Notes under the pieces: model-generated | Databases searched by the model: none | What the model was told of the DNA's origin: nothing | The model's input: the letters and a program-made list of their open reading frames with translations, nothing else | In this document: positions 17,912 to 26,291 of the stretch, piece by piece | Numbering within the stretch: the stretch's first letter is position 1 | How the letters are laid out: the number at the start of each line of letters is the position of its first letter | DNA from: JAALKW01 sp963974485 | Lineage (GTDB): Bacteria > Pseudomonadota > Gammaproteobacteria > Legionellales > Legionellaceae | Reading direction: 5' to 3' | NCBI GenBank assembly: GCA_963974485.1 | Contig: CAXBBS010000017.1 | Location: forward strand, 1 to 32,272 | Length of the DNA: 32,272 bases | Translations under genes and position numbers: made by a program

Positions 17912-19351
17912 ATGTATGGACTCAGCCAAACACCTTTTTTAGATAATTCAGATAAAAATACTTGCCTCGTGCTTGGATTTTTTGATAATACACCACTTCC
18001 TGCGTTCGCTAAAACTTGGAATGTTGAACCTCTTTGCGAAAAACTAAACACGCGTGGCGAAAGTCTATGGCATTTTCACAACGAACACGCGATTTTACTC
18101 CTGCATTGCGGTGATAAGAAAGCGTTGAGTTTGACGCACGTCGCCAAGCTCTGTCAGGCCGCCTATTCAGCGTTAAACCACCAAAAAATAAGTGCAGCCA
18201 CAGTATGCATACCTCAAGCTCACCATACGACACCCAATCAACAACTGGAGCATATGATTTTAACATTTGATGCTGCAGCGTATAAACCGCCACATCTCAA
18301 AAGCGAACCCGAAAAACATCCGAACACACTGGAATCAGTGCAATTTCATCTTGATGGCGCGACCGATGAAGCCATTGAAGCCGCAATAGCAACCGCGGCA
18401 GGCATTGCTTGGGCGCGGACACTCGCTAATTTACCAGCTAATTATTGCACGCCGTCCCATCTTGCCAACGAGACTGTTGCGTTTGCCAACGAGCACGACA
18501 CGCTCAGCACGCGCGTACTCGATCGAGAAGACATGGAAGCACTTGGCATGGGGGCTTTTCTTGCGATAAGCCAAGGCAGCCCTGAGCCACCTAAACTCAT
18601 CGAAATTCAATACACCGGTGCAGGCGACGCAGCGCCTATTGTGCTGGTCGGTAAAGGCGTGACATTTGATTCGGGTGGAATTTCACTCAAACCACCTGCA
18701 GGCATGCACGAAATGAAATACGATATGGGCGGTGCAGCAAGCGTACTGGGTGCCGTGAAAGCCTGCGCACTCATGAAACTTCCGATTAATCTTGTGGGTT
18801 TGCTTGCTTGTACAGAAAATATGCCCAGTGGGAACGCAACCAAACCGGGTGATGTGGTCACCAGCATGCTTGGAAAAACCATTGAAATCACCAACACCGA
18901 TGCCGAAGGTCGTATGGTTCTTGCCGATACATTAACCTATGCCGAGCGTTTCAATCCGAGCTTTGTACTCGATATAGCAACACTCACAGGTGCGATTTTA
19001 GTTGCGCTTGGCCGCTGGGCAAGCGGTTTTATGACCGAAGATGAAGAGCTCGCGAAAACGCTGCAACAAGCCGCAATAGAAAGCAACGACCATGTTTGGC
19101 GCATGCCGCTGGATGAGAGCTTCCAAAGCGCGCTTGAAAGCCCGGTTGCTGACATGATCAATGCCTCACTTGATCGTGAAGCAGGTAGTGTTACGGCAGC
19201 ATGCTTTTTATCGCACTTTACAAAAAAATTCCGTTGGGCACATCTTGATATCGCCGGTACTGCTTGGAATTCAGGTAAAAAACATGATGCCACAGGACGC
19301 CCCGTGCCACTCTTGATGGCTGTGTTGCGTGAGGCCGCTCGTGCGCGTTGA
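17912..19351 (+). CDS. pepA: M17 leucyl aminopeptidase PepA
   Basis: A cytosolic two-metal aminopeptidase that frees N-terminal residues from peptides; forms hexamers. The 479 residues hold a variable N-terminal domain and the catalytic domain. Metal and catalytic residues include K248 and D253 in GKGVTFDSGG, K260 in LKPPAG, D271 in MKYDMGG, and the D-x-E-x-R of NTDAEGRMVLAD. E. coli PepA also binds DNA in Xer recombination and gene control; this cannot be judged here. It is divergent from lptF and overlaps holC by 11 nt, the conserved pepA-holC order. Confidence 0.96.
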   Translation: MYGLSQTPFLDNSDKNTCLVLGFFDNTPLPAFAKTWNVEPLCEKLNTRGESLWHFHNEHAILLLHCGDKKALSLTHVAKLCQAAYSALNHQKISAATVCIPQAHHTTPNQQLEHMILTFDAAAYKPPHLKSEPEKHPNTLESVQFHLDGATDEAIEAAIATAAGIAWARTLANLPANYCTPSHLANETVAFANEHDTLSTRVLDREDMEALGMGAFLAISQGSPEPPKLIEIQYTGAGDAAPIVLVGKGVTFDSGGISLKPPAGMHEMKYDMGGAASVLGAVKACALMKLPINLVGLLACTENMPSGNATKPGDVVTSMLGKTIEITNTDAEGRMVLADTLTYAERFNPSFVLDIATLTGAILVALGRWASGFMTEDEELAKTLQQAAIESNDHVWRMPLDESFQSALESPVADMINASLDREAGSVTAACFLSHFTKKFRWAHLDIAGTAWNSGKKHDATGRPVPLLMAVLREAARAR

Positions 19352-19766
19352 TTTTTATGTGATTGAAGATGAGCATCAAGACGCGCTTTTTCGGGTTGCG
19401 TCGCGCCTGCTCGCAAAATCTTACGCCGGTGGTCTGCGTGCCTGGGTTTTGTGTGCTGATGAGCAAGCTGCAATCACGCTTGATGCTCATCTTTGGACCT
19501 ATCAAGACGATAGCTTTCTCCCGCATAGTCTCGCGGGAGAAGCACCCGAGGGCTTAGCTCCCCCCATTCAAATTAGTTCCGGAAATATGCCAACCCAAGA
19601 GGAAAACTTTAATTTATTGCTTAATCTCAGAGAAAGCACACCTGAAAATTATCAACAATTTGAGCGTGTGCTTGATGTGGTTGCTTATGATGCGAAAGAA
19701 GCTGGCCGCGCGCGTTATCGCGCTTATCGGGCACACGGTGTAACGTTGCATAAGCACACGCTCTAG
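19341..19766 (+). CDS. holC: DNA polymerase III chi subunit
   Basis: A 141-residue chi subunit, which links the clamp loader to single-strand-binding protein. Recognised from VDFYVIED at the start, the RVASRLLAKSYAGG / VLCADEQAA / LDAHLWTY pattern, DSFLPHSLAGE and the C-terminal RARYRAYRAHG. Start choice: GTG at 19341 has GAGG 6 nt upstream and gives a family-like N-terminus; the upstream GTG at 19329 would add four residues. It overlaps the pepA stop by 11 nt. In most gammaproteobacteria valS follows; here a surface-protein locus on the other strand follows instead. Confidence 0.93.
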   Translation: MRVDFYVIEDEHQDALFRVASRLLAKSYAGGLRAWVLCADEQAAITLDAHLWTYQDDSFLPHSLAGEAPEGLAPPIQISSGNMPTQEENFNLLLNLRESTPENYQQFERVLDVVAYDAKEAGRARYRAYRAHGVTLHKHTL

Positions 19767-19792
19767 TTACTGCCGTATCATCTAACTTACGT

Positions 19793-21298
19793 TTAACCAG
19801 TGACCCACGTGTTGTCAAATGCAAATACACCCTGAAGTAATATAATTACGCCAGAGGATAAAGAAAGCTTCACCCCATCGGTCGCAAAAATTACAGTGTA
19901 ATTTTGTCCATTGATATTTATTCTATCACCGGTGTTACCGTCAAATCCAATGATGGTATTTGTTCCTGTTGTTAGCGCAGCATCAAAATCAAAAACATTA
20001 CGGCCACCACCTCCATAAACGAGGTTATCATACGATTGTGTGATTTTGATTGTATCGTTATTTCGCCCACCCCATATAGGCATGCCAGATACGTCAATTT
20101 GTGACCCAACGGATCTGCCGTCAGTACCCCACTCGATTTGATGGTACGCGTTATCGGCACTGTCGCGGATCAGATTGTACTCATAGGCGTTATCAGGCCC
20201 ATAGCCTGGTTGAAGAATTAGATCTTCGGTAAGTGTTGTCGTGGTTTTGACCCAACCACTAGGTAAAACAGCCGTATCAAAGAGTGCTTGTACCTCTTCA
20301 GCAGTAGAACCATTGGATGAATGCATAATAAAACGATTTCCCCAAGGATCTGTAATAAAATAGCGTTTAATCAGAACGGCACCGGATGTGCTTGGAGGAA
20401 CCCCGCTTTCCGTTGCAAAGAACTTCATGTTTTGCCCTTTGTAATTGGAGGTGAATTTAACGACGCCTGCAGGAGGCGTTGTAACAAATGCGCCGGCTGC
20501 AAAGGAGCCTGTTGTTCCAATGCCCGTATATTGACTAGGATCATAAGGCCACATTGCATTAATAGCGTTGGTAAGTGTAAGCCAAGTATAACCATCCGGT
20601 GTGGTAATAGGTATTGTGCTGCCATCAGGCTGGCCGGGTGAAGCAATAAAAGCACCTTCTTGAAATTCAAGGTAACGCGTTGTGTTTTTAATATATCCGT
20701 TGGGTGGCGTGTACGTTTCCCATTCTTCAGCATTTATGGGATTACTTCCTGCTTGAGCATAAACAGTAAGGAATGATTTTATATCCTGCGTTACCCCCTC
20801 AATAGAAATAATTTCAAAAGCCCTCGTTACAGGGCTCCATGGGCTAACTAAGGCTACATTGAGAGGTATTGGTGTTCCAGCACAGGTTTTACCGCCAGGA
20901 AAGCAAATAAATAGACTGTTCTCTTGAGTCGTATTACGACCATTGACCGAACCTGAAATCGAAAGCTGTAGCGTGCAACTGGAACCTGATGTTCCTGTAG
21001 CGGATAGATCAAAGGTTAAGCCGCAAGTGTCAGCATAGGTTCCATTGCTTGTAACTTGAGTCACATGAGGCGGGAGATATTTCACAGCATTGTTATTTCG
21101 CTGAGATGCTGTGTTGTTTGATACCGTATAGTAAGCCGTTGCGACTCCGATTCCGTTATAGATTGTAGGAAATGAAACACCGGATTTCGGGATAATATTA
21201 AATACAAGTGCGTGACTCATGGTTGAAAGGACGCTTAAAAAAAATGCACATAAAAATAAGAATATTTTTTTGTGAGAATCAATCATTTTCGTTCTCAT
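19793..21298 (-). CDS. Secreted/surface protein with RTX-like C-terminal region
   Basis: The 501-residue protein has a Sec signal peptide (about 1-30, ending SHA). Residues about 31-160 resemble the N-terminal domain of Legionella surface and secreted proteins: AYYTVSNNTASQRNNN, VKYLPPHVTQV, then a cysteine-bearing beta region (TCGLTFDL, SSCTLQLSISG, FICFPGGKTCAGTPIPLNV). The middle (about 165-400) matches nothing I know. The C-terminal 100 residues (NNDTIKI, NLVYGGGGRNVFDFD, IIGFDGNTGDRININGQ) look like the end of RTX or serralysin-type beta-rolls, though with few nonapeptides. GGAGAG lies 5 nt before the ATG. It starts 23 nt after the outer-membrane barrel gene on the same strand, so both are probably co-transcribed. 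The function is unknown; adhesion or cell-surface attachment is a guess. Confidence 0.72.
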   Translation of the reverse strand: MRTKMIDSHKKIFLFLCAFFLSVLSTMSHALVFNIIPKSGVSFPTIYNGIGVATAYYTVSNNTASQRNNNAVKYLPPHVTQVTSNGTYADTCGLTFDLSATGTSGSSCTLQLSISGSVNGRNTTQENSLFICFPGGKTCAGTPIPLNVALVSPWSPVTRAFEIISIEGVTQDIKSFLTVYAQAGSNPINAEEWETYTPPNGYIKNTTRYLEFQEGAFIASPGQPDGSTIPITTPDGYTWLTLTNAINAMWPYDPSQYTGIGTTGSFAAGAFVTTPPAGVVKFTSNYKGQNMKFFATESGVPPSTSGAVLIKRYFITDPWGNRFIMHSSNGSTAEEVQALFDTAVLPSGWVKTTTTLTEDLILQPGYGPDNAYEYNLIRDSADNAYHQIEWGTDGRSVGSQIDVSGMPIWGGRNNDTIKITQSYDNLVYGGGGRNVFDFDAALTTGTNTIIGFDGNTGDRININGQNYTVIFATDGVKLSLSSGVIILLQGVFAFDNTWVTG

Positions 21299-21321
21299 GT
21301 TGTCTCTCCATATATGACGCG

Positions 21322-22084
21322 TTAAGCAATGTAAGTTAATTGCAATAAGATTTCATTGCCATATAAATTTGATTGGGAAAGGGTCCCCTCGCCAAATGGT
21401 TGTCCAAGCTTTACTGAGCCTAGGCTAACATGACCAAAATCCACATAACGGTAGGAGATCCCCAGACGTGCAGATGAAAGAATTTGGGTATCAAGACCAA
21501 GTCCTAGTTGATACGTAAATGAATGTGCCGTGTTATTTGAATACTCTCGGGTAAGCGCAAGCGTCGCTGGGACCGTGGTCCCATAATTGGAAGATTTATT
21601 AAAAGAAGTACCAAGTCCCATGAGAAAATAAGGGTAAAAGCTCTCTTGGAAAACATACATTAATTTGCTCTGAGCTAACAATTGATGAAGGCTTACATTA
21701 AAATGATAACCGTATTGCTCTGAACTTAGTGAGTCGACACCTTGAGTCAACGTTCCCTTGACCTGAAACGTATTTGCTTGCGCATAAGCAATACCTGCTT
21801 GTAACATCCAGTCTGGGTATGGGTAAAATTCAGAACCGATAAAAAATTCAAACATCGCTTTAGTTTTTGAATTATTTTGAGGAGTATAAGTGTAATTTTC
21901 ATCAGTGAGTGGGTTAAGGATAGGAAAGTTTTTTTCGGTGCCGAGGTTGGATGTATTGATGCCACCAATGGCCATGCTAAAAACCGGATGTATACGCGCC
22001 CCTGGATGCTTGCTATTAACCCCTCCCGAACAAAGGGGGGGGCGAAAAGAGTAATATCAAGCCTATTAGATTTATAAGTTTCAT
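21322..22084 (-). CDS. Outer-membrane beta-barrel protein, out of frame at a poly-C tract (phase-off or indel)
   Basis: ATG 22084 (AGAGG 9 nt upstream) encodes a signal-peptide start, MKLINLIGLILLFSP, then enters eight C (22035-22042) and stops at 22016-22018 after 22 codons. The barrel lies one frame away. Read upstream of its first ATG (21975), that frame continues without a stop as NSKHPGARIHPVFSMAIGG, the usual N-terminus of Legionella-type barrels, back to the tract. Seven or ten C would join both parts into one protein of 253 or 254 residues. The barrel has alternating amphipathic strands, aromatic girdles (YPYPDWMLQAGIAYAQ, FYPYFLMGLG, LGISYRYVDFGHV) and ends LLQLTYIA. The internal ATG 21975 could give a barrel without signal peptide, which would not be exported. 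It is followed by the secreted protein gene. Confidence 0.75.
22035..22042 (-). repeat. Mononucleotide C8 tract in the barrel gene's signal-peptide region
   Basis: Eight consecutive C on the coding (minus) strand, immediately after the hydrophobic core of the signal peptide. Its length decides the reading frame of everything downstream: 7 or 10 is in frame, 8 or 9 is out. Confidence 0.85.
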
Positions 22085-22105
22085 TTTCCAACGCCTCTTA
22101 ATTAA

Positions 22106-23458
22106 TCAATTAATATACTGCTGGACTAAATACCCAAACAACGCCTGAATTCCCATGGCTTCGCCGCCTTCGGGCTTACCCGGCTTCGAGCTCACATTCC
22201 AGGCCATTAAATCACAATGCATCCACGATGTTTGTGGTGTAACAAAGCGCTCAAGAAACAACGCCGCGACGATCGCACCAGCATAAGATGAGCCACTGGA
22301 ATTCGCCATGTCAGCAATCGATGACTCAAACAAGCTTGTATAATGTTGATGTAAGGGGAGACGCCAAACCGGATCACACATGGCTTCTGAAGCCGTTGAA
22401 ACACCTGACGCGAGCTCATCATCATTGGTAAATATCGCCGTAATTTCGGTGCCCACCGCAACACGTGCAGCCCCTGTCAGGGTCGCAAGATCAATTACCA
22501 AATCAGGTTTGTATTCACATGCTTTAACCAACGCATCAGCTAAAACCAAGCGCCCTTCAGCATCCGTATTATCAATTTCAACGGTCAGGCCATTACGCAT
22601 GGTTATCACATCACCGGGGCGATATGCCGAGGCACTCACAGCATTTTCAACAGCAGGAATCAAAAGCTGTAAAAAAATAGGTAATTGCATGCTCATAATC
22701 CAATGCGCAAGACCAATCGCATTGGCAGCTCCACCCATGTCTTTTTTCATGAAGCGCATGCCCTGTGAAGGTTTTAAATCAAGACCACCCGAATCAAAAC
22801 ACACACCTTTACCAACTAAAGCTACACGTGGATGCTTTGGATCGCCCCAAACAAGTGATGCAAGACGAGGCTCCTCAGAAGCGGCGCGGCCAACGGCATG
22901 AATCGCTGGGTAATTTTCCTTCAGCAAAGCATCGCCTACACATGCGTCAAATTTAGCACCATGCATGTCAGCTAAGTCTTCAACAACGCTGGCCAACGCT
23001 TCGGGCCCCATGTCGTTGGCAGGTGTATTAATTAAATCTCGAACTAAAAAAATAGCTTCGGCTTCAGCGAGCACAGCTGGCAGAACTCGGGCATGCATGA
23101 AAAGCTGTTTAGGCACTTGCTCATCGAAGGCTTTATATTTATCAAATTTATATTGCGCGAGTGACCACATCACTTCTGCGCGTGAAGAAAGCGCTTGTTC
23201 TGGCCAATAACATCCCGCAGGTAATTTTGTCACAACGCGCGCGATAGCCTCAGCATCGGTGCCTTTGCCAAGCCCCACATACGCAGTTAAAACGTCGCCA
23301 TTGGAATCACCGATTACAGCCCACTCACCCAGCTTGGCATGAAATTGCTGTAGCTTCAAAACTGACTTATCTTGTGATTTTGCCTGGTCTATCGAGGCAA
23401 TCAGTACCAAACGAATTGTTTCTTCAGCATCGGTTTGATAAAACGCTTGAGCTTGCAT
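22106..23458 (-). CDS. Second M17-family leucyl aminopeptidase
   Basis: A 450-residue M17 metallopeptidase distinct from PepA at 17912. The catalytic core is intact: GKGVCFDSGGLDLKPSQGM, MKKDMGGAANAIG and NTDAEGRLVLADAL, supplying the lysines, aspartates and glutamate of the two-metal site. The N-terminal domain differs from PepA, so specificity probably differs. The longest frame starts at 23518, but ATG 23458 is preceded by GGAG at 5 nt and overlaps the murJ stop as TAATG, a classic coupling signal. It is therefore in an operon with murJ. It is more likely a PepB-like or general peptide scavenger than a peptidoglycan enzyme. Confidence 0.92.
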   Translation of the reverse strand: MQAQAFYQTDAEETIRLVLIASIDQAKSQDKSVLKLQQFHAKLGEWAVIGDSNGDVLTAYVGLGKGTDAEAIARVVTKLPAGCYWPEQALSSRAEVMWSLAQYKFDKYKAFDEQVPKQLFMHARVLPAVLAEAEAIFLVRDLINTPANDMGPEALASVVEDLADMHGAKFDACVGDALLKENYPAIHAVGRAASEEPRLASLVWGDPKHPRVALVGKGVCFDSGGLDLKPSQGMRFMKKDMGGAANAIGLAHWIMSMQLPIFLQLLIPAVENAVSASAYRPGDVITMRNGLTVEIDNTDAEGRLVLADALVKACEYKPDLVIDLATLTGAARVAVGTEITAIFTNDDELASGVSTASEAMCDPVWRLPLHQHYTSLFESSIADMANSSGSSYAGAIVAALFLERFVTPQTSWMHCDLMAWNVSSKPGKPEGGEAMGIQALFGYLVQQYIN

Positions 23459-25035
23459 TATTTCTCCAATAAATGACCACGAAATTGTGTGAATCGCACA
23501 CCGGTTAAACCAAGACACACCATGTAAAGCATAAATGCAACCAAAATATGAGTCAGTAAATCAAAAAATCGCCCACCCATGCTTTGCTGCATCCACACAT
23601 CAATATTACCTGATGAGTACAATAAATAAACAACCAACACTGCGTTCGCAATCAACATTTGTCCCAAAAACTTAGGCCATCCTGACGACGGGCGATAGAT
23701 TCCCCGCTTCCACAACAGCGTGAGTAGCGCTGTGGCATTTGCATAACCCGCCAATGTTGAAGCAAGTGTCAAACCAGCATGCGCCAAAGGCCATACAAAG
23801 ATAGCACATAAAATAGTGTTCGCAAGCATGCAATATGCGCCCACTTTAACCGGCGTTTTAATGTCTTGTTGTGCATAAAAACCTGACGCTAAAACCTTAA
23901 CGATCATAAACGCAGGCACCCCCAATCCTAATGTCATTAAGCTTTTTTGGGTTTGCAAGACATCCAGCGCTTTAAATTCGCCATGCCCAAAAAAACTAGC
24001 CAAAAGCGGCATGCCAAATAACACTAAGCCAATCGCAGAAGGAACACCAATTAAAAGCAATAACCGAAGTGCCCAGTCAATGGATTTTGAAAAATGTTCG
24101 CTGTCTGCCTCAACATGCTTTCGCGATAGATGCGGTAAAATCACCGTAGCAATCGCCACACCAAATACTCCCAAGGGAAAATCAACTAACCTATCCGTAT
24201 AAAATAACCACGTCACACTGCCCACTTGTAAAAACGAAGCAAAAATCGTATCAATCAGTAAATTAATTTGCGCAATCGACACACCAAATAAAGCAGGAAG
24301 CATGAGTTTTAAAACACGCAAAACACCCGGGTCTTTGAACATAATTCGTGGGCGCATTAAAAAACGATGCTGCATAAGAAATGGAATTTGCACAAGCAAC
24401 TGCACGCCACCACCAATCAAGACTCCCCAAGCCAAGGCCTTAATCGGCACAGAAAAATGTGGCCCCACATAAAGCGCAGCAACAATCAGGCAAATATTGA
24501 GTAAAATCGGTGTGATCGCCGGTACCCCGAAATATCCATACGTATTCAAAACAGCGCCCGCCATGGCCGTCAGAGAAATCAACATCAAATAAGGCAGCGT
24601 GATACGTAACATCTCTGTTGCAAGCACAGTGCGTGAGGCATCCTCACCAAAACCTGGCGCAAACACAAAAATAATGCCTGGCGCAATCAGTTCTGCAACA
24701 ATCACCACGCCCAGCAATACAAAACCCAAATTACCGGCGACACGTGCTAGAAATAGCCGTACATCATCGACAGCACGATTGGTTTGATACTCACTAAGCA
24801 CCGGAACAAAGGCTTGTGAAAACGCTCCTTCGGCAAACAAACGACGCATAAAATTCGGAATTTTAAAGGCAATAATAAACGCATCCATCCCGGCCTGCGC
24901 ACCAAAGGCTTGCGCAAACACCATATCGCGCGCAAACCCCATGATTCGGGAGAGAAACGTCATACATGAGACAAGAGACGTCGAACGAAGCAAGCCTCGC
25001 TTTTTTAGCGTGATAGCATCAGCTGAAGCAGACAT
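23458..25035 (-). CDS. murJ: Lipid II flippase MurJ
   Basis: A 525-residue MOP-superfamily membrane protein, about 14 helices, that flips lipid II to the periplasm for peptidoglycan synthesis. Recognised from SCMTFLSRIMGFARDMVFAQAFG, AFKIPNFMRRLFAEGAFSQAFVPVLSEY, the arginines of the central cavity (RDM, RRLFAEG), LNTYGYFGVPAITPILLNI, YTDRLVDFPLGVFGVAIAT and GFYAQQDIKTPVK. The ATG lacks a strong ribosome-binding site and the first about 12 residues are extra compared with E. coli, so the start could be slightly inside. The stop overlaps the next start (TAATG). The 77-nt gap to the upstream coiled-coil gene (25036-25112) holds no clear promoter or terminator. Confidence 0.96.
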   Translation of the reverse strand: MSASADAITLKKRGLLRSTSLVSCMTFLSRIMGFARDMVFAQAFGAQAGMDAFIIAFKIPNFMRRLFAEGAFSQAFVPVLSEYQTNRAVDDVRLFLARVAGNLGFVLLGVVIVAELIAPGIIFVFAPGFGEDASRTVLATEMLRITLPYLMLISLTAMAGAVLNTYGYFGVPAITPILLNICLIVAALYVGPHFSVPIKALAWGVLIGGGVQLLVQIPFLMQHRFLMRPRIMFKDPGVLRVLKLMLPALFGVSIAQINLLIDTIFASFLQVGSVTWLFYTDRLVDFPLGVFGVAIATVILPHLSRKHVEADSEHFSKSIDWALRLLLLIGVPSAIGLVLFGMPLLASFFGHGEFKALDVLQTQKSLMTLGLGVPAFMIVKVLASGFYAQQDIKTPVKVGAYCMLANTILCAIFVWPLAHAGLTLASTLAGYANATALLTLLWKRGIYRPSSGWPKFLGQMLIANAVLVVYLLYSSGNIDVWMQQSMGGRFFDLLTHILVAFMLYMVCLGLTGVRFTQFRGHLLEK

Positions 25036-25112
25036 GGAGTATCAAATCACAAAGATGAAGGATGTCAGGTATCTTATCGGAAAGATGAATAAGGTGCAGC
25101 ATCTTTTACATA

Positions 25113-26156
25113 TTACATATTTGGCTTCGGTACATCACGCTCAGGCATTTCACCTATTTCATAATAAAGTTTAGCTTCTTCGAGCAACGCTTGAAGTTTG
25201 GGCTCTTCTGTGTAGGCTGGATGATTTTGCATACTCGATGCCAATGCTACTCGCATCGTTTCTGTTGGAGTATTTAAAAAGTCAGATAACGCCTGTGCAA
25301 CGACCGCTTGAGGACTTATAGGAACTTTTGTGCGTTGCATTCTTGATAGCATGCTTGGCTTGCTAAGTTCATCACATGATACAATCATTCTGCTAACCGC
25401 CTGATTCAAATCTTCACTTTTATTTTTGAATTTAGGCAACTCCTGAATTAAGCCTGTTTCTTCTTTTTTGAGTATCTCGATTCTTTTTTTAGATCTAACT
25501 ATATCGTTTTCAAATAATAATATCAGTCCTTTCAGATTGGAAAGGCGTATATCATACTTTAATTGGGTTACTCCTATCTCTTTGATATCTATTGTATTCG
25601 TCTTAATTATGTTTCGCTGCACCTCCATTTCCAGAGAGAGTTTGTCTCTTCTTTCACACAATGTTTCATACTCAGTTTTCCAACCAAACGCATGATAGAT
25701 TGCTGTATAAAAATTACGCCACACAGCCCGTGGAGTAGAAATAGGACCTGTTTTTTCATGCATGAGTCCTATCGTTTGTCTGTCTTCTCTCTCTTTAGCC
25801 ATAAGCACTTTATTTTCGTTTTCTTTTGTATTTTTCAGCTCGGCTGCTTGGGCTATTGCGTCTAATAATTGCTTGTATGGTTCTTGTTTGAGATCCAAGT
25901 TTTTTTGATTTGTATCGATAAGCTCGGAATTAGCTTCTTTTTCTTGATGAATTTTTGCGAGTCGTACATTTATTGCTTGCGCCTCACGCGCATCACTACG
26001 TTGCAGGCGTTGCTCTGTAAGCTTGATTGCTTTGGCTTTAAAAAAACGATTAGACGAGGCTATCGTTGTTTTTAAAGGACTCCCATCAACTGACTCACCC
26101 TCCAATTCCGACAGAGAACCCGTGCTGGCTGTGTCCACACTGATGTCATCTTTCAT
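25113..26156 (-). CDS. Coiled-coil protein of unknown function, candidate type IVB effector
   Basis: A 347-residue, highly charged protein with no signal peptide or membrane helix. Heptad-like, Glu/Lys/Leu-rich stretches at about 45-125 and 160-255 predict coiled coils around a short aromatic segment (VWRNFYTAIYHAFGW). The N-terminus is acidic and Ser/Thr-rich (DTASTGSLSELEGES). The C-terminal 30 residues are Glu-rich with LLEEAKLYYEIGEMPERD, similar to the E-block found in Legionella Dot/Icm substrates. I recognise no enzyme domain. The base composition is visibly more AT-rich than in murJ next door. It stands between murJ and ppsR, the latter divergent. The effector role is inference from architecture. 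Confidence 0.6.
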   Translation of the reverse strand: MKDDISVDTASTGSLSELEGESVDGSPLKTTIASSNRFFKAKAIKLTEQRLQRSDAREAQAINVRLAKIHQEKEANSELIDTNQKNLDLKQEPYKQLLDAIAQAAELKNTKENENKVLMAKEREDRQTIGLMHEKTGPISTPRAVWRNFYTAIYHAFGWKTEYETLCERRDKLSLEMEVQRNIIKTNTIDIKEIGVTQLKYDIRLSNLKGLILLFENDIVRSKKRIEILKKEETGLIQELPKFKNKSEDLNQAVSRMIVSCDELSKPSMLSRMQRTKVPISPQAVVAQALSDFLNTPTETMRVALASSMQNHPAYTEEPKLQALLEEAKLYYEIGEMPERDVPKPNM

Positions 26157-26181
26157 AGCAATAACGCCTATTTATAAACAC

Positions 26182-26194
26182 ATACATGATGTAT
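26182..26194. repeat. Short perfect palindrome upstream of the coiled-coil gene
   Basis: ATACAT-G-ATGTAT, about 26 nt upstream of the coiled-coil gene start in the divergent region. A TATAAA-like element sits between it and the gene. Possible operator; weak evidence. Confidence 0.3.
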
Positions 26195-26215
26195 AGGCTA
26201 AAAAACAACCATATT

Positions 26216-26240
26216 CAAGCATTAAAGCGTTTAATGCTTG
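26216..26240. repeat. 11-bp inverted repeat in the divergent coiled-coil gene/ppsR region
   Basis: Perfect arms 26216-26226 and 26230-26240 (CAAGCATTAAA / TTTAATGCTTG) with a GCG centre. The position, 52 nt before ppsR and 60 nt before the coiled-coil gene, suits an operator better than a terminator; no T-run follows on the plus strand. Confidence 0.4.
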
Positions 26241-26291
26241 TAGCAACCCACATGAGAATGCTTTAATTCCGATAAGCATCAAAAATAAGGC

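Noticed and set aside
19516..19541. 9-bp inverted repeat (TTCTCCCGC / GCGGGAGAA) inside holC
   Set aside because: It encodes the conserved LPHSLAGE region of the chi subunit and has no T-run; most likely chance within coding sequence.
21747..22091. Open frame overlapping the 5' part of the barrel gene
   Set aside because: Third reading frame with no recognisable protein features; a TTG start without support. The real frames are those joined at the C-tract.
23459..23518. 20-residue N-terminal extension of the second M17 aminopeptidase
   Set aside because: It would overlap murJ by 61 nt; the ATG at 23458 has GGAG 5 nt upstream and the TAATG coupling.
25036..25112. Two near-direct repeats of AAAGATGAA in the murJ upstream gap
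   Set aside because: Too short and imperfect to support a regulatory or mobile-element call.
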